Below are positions 59,213-64,000 of a stretch of 64,000 bases of DNA, in pieces; position 1 is the first letter of the stretch; every line of letters starts with the position of its first letter. Made by a program: the position numbers and the translations under genes. Source of the DNA: GCA-002708315 sp964460905 (GTDB lineage Bacteria > Bacteroidota > Bacteroidia > Bacteroidales > F082); NCBI GenBank assembly GCA_964460905.1, contig CAYWRM010000017.1:28424-92423 (forward strand), in the 5' to 3' direction. Under the pieces are notes generated by a model. That model worked only from the letters and a program-made list of their open reading frames with translations, was not told the DNA's origin and did no database searches.

Positions 59213-60841
59213 ATGCTTGAACTATGGATAATTGATGCCTTATGGATATCTGTTGCATTCGTTTTTGGGATGCTTGCAAAGCGAATAAATTTACCTCCGT
59301 TAATTGGATTTTTAGCCGGTGGTTTTGTTTTGAATTTTGCCGGATTCACTGACGGTGGAATAGCATTGGATGTGGTTGCAGACCTGGGTGTAATGCTGCT
59401 TCTTTTTACAATTGGTTTAAAGTTAAATATTAAATCACTTTTAACAAAGGAGATTTGGCTAACTACCTCAGTACATATGATCCTGAGTGTGTTGTTGCTT
59501 GGGTCGTTAGTTTTCATAATTGGTTGGCTTGGCATATATTCAACTACATCCATGTCATTGGAAAGCTCAATGCTAATTGGGTTTGCACTTAGTTTTTCAA
59601 GTACAGTATTTGCTATTAAGGTACTTGAAGACCGAGGGGAAATGAATTCCTTTCATGGGAGAGTTTCCATTGGAATACTCGTAATGCAGGATATAATTGC
59701 TGTTATATTTCTTTCCATATCGAAGGGTATGTTGCCATCGATATGGGTGCTGGGATTGCCCATTTATCTGTTCCTGATAAGATGGATATTTATTAGAATA
59801 TTAAATGTTGTTGACCACGGAGAATTGTTTACTCTTTTTGGTTTTTTTGCGGCATTTGTTACCGGAGCAATTGCTTTTGAGATTGTAGGTTTAAAACCTG
59901 ATTTGGGAGCCTTGGTAATCGGAGTGTTGGTTGGTTCCCACCCTAGGGCAAAGGAGTTATCAAAACATATGCTTGCTTTTAAGGATTTTTTCCTTGTCGC
60001 ATTTTTTCTCAATATTGGTATGTCAGGTTTACCTACATCAACATCTCTGTTTATTGCTTTGATTCTTGTACTTGCGATTCCAGTTAAGGGAACATTGTTT
60101 ATGTTGTTACTAACAAGGTTTAACTTAAGGGCACGTACAGCATGGCATACTACCTTAAGTTTAGCTAGCTATAGTGAGTTTGGATTAATTACAACTGCTA
60201 TTGGTGTTAAAATGGGAATTATTGACAATCAGTGGATGATAATCCTTGCCTTAAGTATGTCATTCTCTTTTTTAGTTGCATCTCCATTAAACACAATGGC
60301 ACATAAGCTGTTTGACAAGTATAAGGATATCTTTATTAAGTTGAATACTAAAAATATCCATCCCGATGATGAACCAGTAAATTTAGGTAATGCAGTGGTT
60401 GTTATATGTGGTATGGGGCATATAGGACGGGCTGCATATCACCAACTTACTAGTGATTTTGGGAGTAGGGTAATGGCAATTGATTACGATATTGATGTTG
60501 TACAACATTTGTCGGAGGCAAACAAGAATGTCGTTTGGGGCGATGCAACAGATAGTAATTTTTGGTTGAATGTGAAGATGCCAGATGTTGAGTATATACT
60601 TCTAACAATGAATGACTATGTTTCAAATCTAAATACTGCAATTGCTATTTCGGGTTGTAAAAACCGAACTTTTAAAGTTGGAGCTCCTAGTCATCATATG
60701 GAAGAAATTATTGAACTTAAAGAAGTGGGAGTATCGTTTGTTTATAACTATCACGGAAGGGCAGGAGCAGACTTTGCAGATAGCTTTATTAGCTTTGTTG
60801 AGAATAGGAAGGGAGATATGAAGAGATTGTACAATGAATGA
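59213..60841 (+). CDS. CPA2-family monovalent cation:proton antiporter with TrkA-N domain
   Basis: A 542-residue protein. About 12 membrane helices (1-385) of the KefB/NhaP2-like fold, with LIGFLAGGFVLNFAGF (about 29-44), IGFALSFSSTVFAIKVLEDR (about 122-141) and GALVIGVLVGSHPRAKEL (about 227). A cytosolic RCK/TrkA-N Rossmann domain follows: VVVICGMGHIGRAAYHQL (about 398). It exchanges K+ or Na+ for H+, gated by nucleotide. The ATG at 59213 is chosen because an upstream in-frame start lies in the terminator loop. No RCK-C domain is present. Confidence 0.88.
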   Translation: MLELWIIDALWISVAFVFGMLAKRINLPPLIGFLAGGFVLNFAGFTDGGIALDVVADLGVMLLLFTIGLKLNIKSLLTKEIWLTTSVHMILSVLLLGSLVFIIGWLGIYSTTSMSLESSMLIGFALSFSSTVFAIKVLEDRGEMNSFHGRVSIGILVMQDIIAVIFLSISKGMLPSIWVLGLPIYLFLIRWIFIRILNVVDHGELFTLFGFFAAFVTGAIAFEIVGLKPDLGALVIGVLVGSHPRAKELSKHMLAFKDFFLVAFFLNIGMSGLPTSTSLFIALILVLAIPVKGTLFMLLLTRFNLRARTAWHTTLSLASYSEFGLITTAIGVKMGIIDNQWMIILALSMSFSFLVASPLNTMAHKLFDKYKDIFIKLNTKNIHPDDEPVNLGNAVVVICGMGHIGRAAYHQLTSDFGSRVMAIDYDIDVVQHLSEANKNVVWGDATDSNFWLNVKMPDVEYILLTMNDYVSNLNTAIAISGCKNRTFKVGAPSHHMEEIIELKEVGVSFVYNYHGRAGADFADSFISFVENRKGDMKRLYNE

Positions 60842-60942
60842 AAGTATAATAAGTGACTGCTTAAATGATTTAATGCATAATAAGGGAATAATATAGTGAC
60901 AAATGGTAATAATAATAGATACTTTAATACTCATAATTTTAT

Positions 60943-60998
60943 CATTTACTCATTTACTCATTAAATCATTTAATCATTCACTCATTAAATCATTGACA
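60943..60998 (+). repeat. Tandem 8-bp repeat (CATTYAMT family)x7
   Basis: CATTTACT, CATTTACT, CATTAAAT, CATTTAAT, CATTCACT, CATTAAAT, CATTGACA in strict register, ending 11 nt before the ttcA-like start. An AAATGATTTAATG stretch (about 60863-60875) is complementary to part of the array. Confidence 0.85.
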
Positions 60999-61008
60999 AA
61001 TAAAAACT

Positions 61009-61749
61009 ATGACTAAGAAATTATCCATATATCAAAAGCGCCATGTCGAATTTGTAAATAACAAAGTTGCCAAGGCAGTTATGGATTATGGTTTGATTGA
61101 TAGTGGTGATAGTGTACTTGTAGCTGTTAGCGGCGGAAAAGATTCATTAGTATTGCTTGAAGCACTTGCTTCTTTTAAGAGATATGGATTTGTAGATTTT
61201 AATATTGAAGCAATTCATATTAACATTGAGGATATTCCATATAGTGTTGATAAAGAGTTTGTTATTGAGCTTTGCCAAAATATTGATGTGAAAATTAATT
61301 TCTTAAGCATAAAATCAAATATTGAAGATAGAGGAAAAAAAGCACCTTGTTTTGTATGCTCATGGCATCGCCGAAAGGCATTATTTAGATATGCAAAGGA
61401 ACATGGGTTTCAAAAACTTGCCCTTGGCCATCACATGGATGATGCTGTTGAAACTCTATTGATAAATATGGCTTATCATGGTAATATTAGCTCATTACCA
61501 GCTAAACTTAGTATGTTCGATGGTGTTATAAATCTAATACGCCCACTTATTCTTCTTACTGATAAGGATAGTAGGGAGTTTGCTAACATAAAAAAATATA
61601 AAGAGCTAACAGAACCATGCCCGTTTGAAGATGTTACAAAACGTAAAACAGCCAGAGATTTAATAAAGCAGCTGGAGGCTATTCATCCAAAAGTAGCTCA
61701 TAATTTATTTCGGTCGATGAGCAATATCGATGAGGAGTATTTGCCCTAA
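61009..61749 (+). CDS. TtcA-like tRNA thiolation / PP-loop ATPase
   Basis: A 246-residue N-type ATP pyrophosphatase. The PP-loop VAVSGGKDSLVLLEAL (about 38-53), the cysteine pair KAPCFVCSWHRRKALF (about 114-129) and LGHHMDDAVETLLINM (about 143) are the TtcA/CTU1 signatures; the Cys motif likely binds a [4Fe-4S] cluster. TtcA thiolates C32 of certain tRNAs. The sequence is shorter than E. coli TtcA, so other PP-loop tRNA-modifying enzymes are possible. Monocistronic, behind the octamer repeat array. Confidence 0.83.
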   Translation: MTKKLSIYQKRHVEFVNNKVAKAVMDYGLIDSGDSVLVAVSGGKDSLVLLEALASFKRYGFVDFNIEAIHINIEDIPYSVDKEFVIELCQNIDVKINFLSIKSNIEDRGKKAPCFVCSWHRRKALFRYAKEHGFQKLALGHHMDDAVETLLINMAYHGNISSLPAKLSMFDGVINLIRPLILLTDKDSREFANIKKYKELTEPCPFEDVTKRKTARDLIKQLEAIHPKVAHNLFRSMSNIDEEYLP

Positions 61750-61893
61750 TTTACTAATATTCACCCCAGCTTTTTACAATTAAAATATCAGGTTTATAGT
61801 GAGATATACCTAATTATATATTTGTTATATAGACGGAAATAACCTGAATAGTTGACAGTAATAACATATTTTTAACATAAAGTTTATAAAACA

Positions 61894-61925
61894 ATCTTCC
61901 AGAGTCTGTAGGATCTGGAAGAGTT
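61894..61925. repeat. Dispersed palindromic repeat, copy 2
   Basis: ATCTTCCAGAGTC ... GGATCTGGAAGAG, same orientation as copy 1 (9869-9903), with two or three substitutions. It is paired head-to-head with copy 3. Confidence 0.8.
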
Positions 61926-61942
61926 GTTAAAACTTGATATAT

Positions 61943-61980
61943 AAGACTCTTCCAGGTCCTATGGACTCTGGAAGGTCTTA
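61943..61980. repeat. Dispersed palindromic repeat, copy 3 (inverted)
   Basis: Reverse complement of the copy 1 type: AGACCTTCCAGAGTC ... GGACCTGGAAGAGTC when read on the minus strand. Copies 2 and 3 are 17 nt apart and could form one long cruciform or hairpin of about 85 nt. Confidence 0.8.
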
Positions 61981-61992
61981 TTATAAACAAAA

Positions 61993-62018
61993 GAAGCCTC
62001 CCGAATACGAGAGGCTTC
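61993..62018 (-). terminator. Terminator of the cDPG-synthase-like gene
   Basis: GAAGCCTC and GAGGCTTC form a perfect 8-bp stem with a 10-nt loop. Read on the minus strand it is followed by a T-rich stretch (CTTTTGTTT), just after the stop of the gene at 62042. Confidence 0.75.
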
Positions 62019-62041
62019 AATTTTCAATAATTTAATTCCTA

Positions 62042-63379
62042 TTATACTAGTCCTTGATCTTTAACAAAGTCATTAAGTATACCTTCAAGGTCAGGTTGAC
62101 CAATTTCTTGTAGGTCATAATAAACTCTGGTTGAAGGTTTTTTAATATTTACAATGCGTTGTAAATCAATTGGAGTACCAATAACAACTGAATCACAATC
62201 GGTATTGTTGATTGATGTTTCAAGGTCTTTAAGTTGCTGATCGCTGTATCCCATGGCTGGTAATAATGTACCTATATTTGGATAAATCTTAAACGTTTCG
62301 GCTAATTTACCAACAACGAATGGACGTGGATCGATAATTTCGCCTGCACCGTATTTTAAGGCAGCTACAGTACCAGCACCAAGTTTCATTTCACCGTGTG
62401 TAAGTGTTGGGCCATCTTCCACAACTAATACTCTTTTGCCTTTAATTATTGAAGGGTCATCAACAGCAATAGGTGAAGCAGCATCAACAACAATAGCGTG
62501 AGGAGCTACTTTGCTAATATTATCTCGTACAGTTTGAATATCTTCGGGAGCGGCTGTATCCATTTTGTTAATAATTGCAACATCAGCCAAGCGCAGCGTT
62601 ACTTCACCTGGATAATATTTTAATTCGTGTCCCGGGCGATGTGGGTCAACAACTGTCATGTTAAGGTCTGGTTTGTAAAAGGGGAAATCATTATTACCAC
62701 CATCCCAAAGTATAATATCACAACCATCAGGATCCTTTTCAGCAGCTCTTACAATTGCTTCATAATCAACACCGGCATAAATTACATTACCACGTACAAC
62801 ATGTGGTTCGTATTCTTCCATTTCTTCAACAGTACATTTATGTTTAGCAAGATCTTCAACAGTTGCAAAACGTTGCACTTTTTGTTCAACTAAATCACCG
62901 TAAGGCATAGGATGTCTGATAGCAACAACTTTTAAGCCTTTGGCCATTAAATATTCAATAACTTTACGTGAAGTCTGGCTTTTACCACAACCTGTTCTAA
63001 CAGCACCAACAGCTATTACCGGCTTAGTACTTTTAACCATTGTATCTTCAGGTCCGAGAAGTATGAAATTAGCACCTGCAGCGTTAACAATAGCACTTAC
63101 ACCCATAACTCTTTCATAAGGAACATCACTGTACGAAAATACACAATCATCAATATTATTATCTTTAATTAACTGTACAAGATCACCCTCAACATATATT
63201 GGGATTCCATCCGGATATAGATCACCTGCTAATTCAGTAGGATATTTCCTGCCATCAATATCAGGGATTTGTGCTGCAGTAAAAGCAACAACGTTATAAT
63301 CTTCATTTCCACGATAATAGGTGTTAAAATTGTGAAAATCTCGTCCGGCTGCACCAATAATAATTACATTCTTCTTCAT
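62042..63379 (-). CDS. Cyclic 2,3-diphosphoglycerate synthase-like GTPase-fold protein
   Basis: A 445-residue protein (COG2403-like). The N-terminal Rossmann-like part starts NVIIIGAAGRDFHNFNTYY (about 4-22); the P-loop GAVRTGCGKSQTSRKVIEYL (about 124-143) begins the ATP/GTP-binding core, with LWDGGNNDFPFY (about 223) and INKMDTAAPED (about 269). Archaeal relatives make the thermoprotectant cyclic 2,3-diphosphoglycerate; many bacterial homologues exist with unproven roles. It has its own -7 box (CAAATTTA, 63429-63436) and a strong terminator. Confidence 0.83.
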   Translation of the reverse strand: MKKNVIIIGAAGRDFHNFNTYYRGNEDYNVVAFTAAQIPDIDGRKYPTELAGDLYPDGIPIYVEGDLVQLIKDNNIDDCVFSYSDVPYERVMGVSAIVNAAGANFILLGPEDTMVKSTKPVIAVGAVRTGCGKSQTSRKVIEYLMAKGLKVVAIRHPMPYGDLVEQKVQRFATVEDLAKHKCTVEEMEEYEPHVVRGNVIYAGVDYEAIVRAAEKDPDGCDIILWDGGNNDFPFYKPDLNMTVVDPHRPGHELKYYPGEVTLRLADVAIINKMDTAAPEDIQTVRDNISKVAPHAIVVDAASPIAVDDPSIIKGKRVLVVEDGPTLTHGEMKLGAGTVAALKYGAGEIIDPRPFVVGKLAETFKIYPNIGTLLPAMGYSDQQLKDLETSINNTDCDSVVIGTPIDLQRIVNIKKPSTRVYYDLQEIGQPDLEGILNDFVKDQGLV

Positions 63380-63695
63380 ATAAATAGTGTTTAAATATTT
63401 ATTATTATTTGTTTAAAATTCAATTAAGCAAATTTAAAAATTTTAATGATTCAAACTGTTTTTTATTTAATAGATATGTAATTTAGACTGTTCTAAATAA
63501 TATATTTTAATTATATAGATCTACAGTTTTTTTGAAATTAATTACAAATTATAAAAAATACTTGACAAGGCTATAAAAAAGCTCTGAACTTGTACTTTTC
63601 AAATATATTATCAGATATAGTTAGTTTACTTGTGGAATATGAGGTTATTGAAACTGAGAATTAATTACCTTTGAAAAAAACCAATTATATTAGAA
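63380..63695. other. Divergent intergenic region
   Basis: 316 nt between divergent genes. It holds the minus-strand -7 box CAAATTTA (63429-63436) with CAAA 15 nt upstream for the cDPG-synthase-like gene, an AT palindrome TTTGAAATTAATTACAAA (63531-63548), and the plus-strand -7 box TACCTTTG (63666-63673). No open reading frame of note. Confidence 0.6.
63666..63673 (+). promoter_or_regulatory. Bacteroidota -7 promoter element (TACCTTTG)
   Basis: An exact TAnnTTTG, 22 nt before the ATG of the thioesterase gene. The nearest TTG (63648-63650) is only 15 nt upstream. Confidence 0.5.
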
Positions 63696-64000
63696 ATGAA
63701 ATTAATTTCAACAAACATCTGTAAAACCAGTGATATTGGCGTAAACGATAATCTTTTTGGAGGAACGATGTTATCATGGCTTGATGAAGCTGGTGGAATT
63801 ATGGCATCGTGTGTGTGTAGCTCAAATAATGTTATCACCCTTAAAATGGAGGAAGTTCTATTTAAAAAACCTGTTAAAGTTAAAGATCATGTTAGAATAT
63901 ATGGTAAAGTTAGGCATATTGGTAATACATCCTTGAAGTTATCACTAGAAGCAAGAACAGTAAATTTAATAGGTAATAGTGAAGATATCGTATGTTCAAC
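63696..64000 (+). CDS. Hotdog-fold acyl-CoA thioesterase (3'-partial)
   Basis: About 101 residues before the window edge. MKLISTNICKTSDIGVNDNL, then FGGTMLSWLDEAGGIMASCV (about 21-40) with the hotdog helix and catalytic Asp region of the YciA/BACH acyl-CoA thioesterase group, and MEEVLFKKPVKVKDHVRIYG (about 51-70). These enzymes release CoA from acyl-CoAs. The 3' end lies outside the window. Confidence 0.8.
   Translation, partial: MKLISTNICKTSDIGVNDNLFGGTMLSWLDEAGGIMASCVCSSNNVITLKMEEVLFKKPVKVKDHVRIYGKVRHIGNTSLKLSLEARTVNLIGNSEDIVCS

Noticed and set aside
63531..63548. TTTGAAATTAATTACAAA as a third Rex-like operator
   Set aside because: Half-sites are TTTGAAA and TTACAAA, not TTGTKAA and TTMACAA. 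Probably an AT-rich palindrome by chance.
1..64000. tRNA, rRNA, CRISPR array, IS element or prophage
   Set aside because: None recognised by eye. No cloverleaf-like or spaced-repeat structures and no transposase, integrase or phage structural genes. A covariance-model scan (tRNAscan-SE, Infernal) would be needed to exclude small RNAs.

Overview
The window reads as a chromosomal contig of an AT-rich, anaerobic or fermentative member of the Bacteroidota, most likely a Bacteroidales-type organism. The evidence is a type IX secretion C-terminal domain at the left edge, families largely restricted to this phylum (DUF4293, DUF3078, DUF1573, Rho with a long disordered insert), and many exact TAnnTTTG -7 promoter elements. 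No rRNA, tRNA, CRISPR array, prophage or insertion sequence was seen. One 100-N assembly gap (27987-28086) truncates hypA.

Layout. 1-5.4 kb: end of a secreted cell-surface protein, an empty stretch of about 0.8 kb, a membrane metallophosphoesterase, an isoprenylcysteine-type methyltransferase, a GYD protein and a saccharopine-dehydrogenase-like enzyme. 5.5-12 kb: an SLC12-like cation-chloride cotransporter, a fused ADP-forming acyl-CoA synthetase, a membrane protein and an aminotransferase. 12.1-17.5 kb: an accessory-looking cluster of GNAT, Na+/solute symporter, M20 amidohydrolase and two PLP racemases, the first interrupted by an in-frame TAG. 17.5-20.2 kb: a histone-deacetylase-like amidohydrolase, a formyltransferase-like protein and a SMUG-like DNA glycosylase. 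20.3-23 kb: a four-gene 2-oxoacid:ferredoxin oxidoreductase operon ending in a clear terminator. 23-31 kb: two haem-binding proteins, a DUF2400 protein, a Kv-like channel, DUF1573, an aminotransferase, hypA, ftsK and lolA. 31.4-37.9 kb: DUF423, a thiamine-binding/PnuC/NadR-like-kinase/glycosyltransferase operon, a universal stress protein, an Mpl-type Mur ligase and DUF1573. 37.9-47.4 kb: rho, DUF4293, phosphodiesterase, DUF3078, two mscS paralogues, a TonB-like protein, rlmB, rplS, a Dabb protein and the c-di-AMP synthase cdaA. 47.4-59 kb: hypB, a double zinc-ribbon protein, hypE-D-C-F on the minus strand, and a divergent NAD-linked [NiFe] hydrogenase operon (fused hoxEF, hoxU, hoxY, hoxH, hoxW). 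59.2-64 kb: a CPA2 antiporter, a TtcA-like protein, a cyclic-2,3-diphosphoglycerate-synthase-like GTPase and the start of a hotdog thioesterase.

How it fits together. Aminotransferases can supply 2-oxoacids. The Vor/Kor-type oxidoreductase can convert these to acyl-CoA with reduction of ferredoxin, and the ADP-forming synthetase can harvest ATP from the acyl-CoA. The NAD-linked hydrogenase can exchange electrons between NADH and H2. This is a coherent amino-acid-fermenting module. A second theme is ion and osmotic homeostasis: CCC transporter, Kv channel, two MscS channels, CPA2 antiporter and CdaA.

The most interesting observation is an 18-bp Rex-like operator (53864-53881) just downstream of the predicted hox -7 box. 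A near-identical copy in opposite orientation (16 of 18 positions, 48402-48419) lies upstream of the uncharacterised double zinc-ribbon gene inside the hyp locus. This suggests NADH/NAD+-responsive control and a new hydrogenase-associated protein. Other notable items are an 8-bp tandem repeat family at four intergenic sites, a dispersed CTTCCAG palindrome, and a perfect 21-bp palindrome upstream of the oxidoreductase operon.
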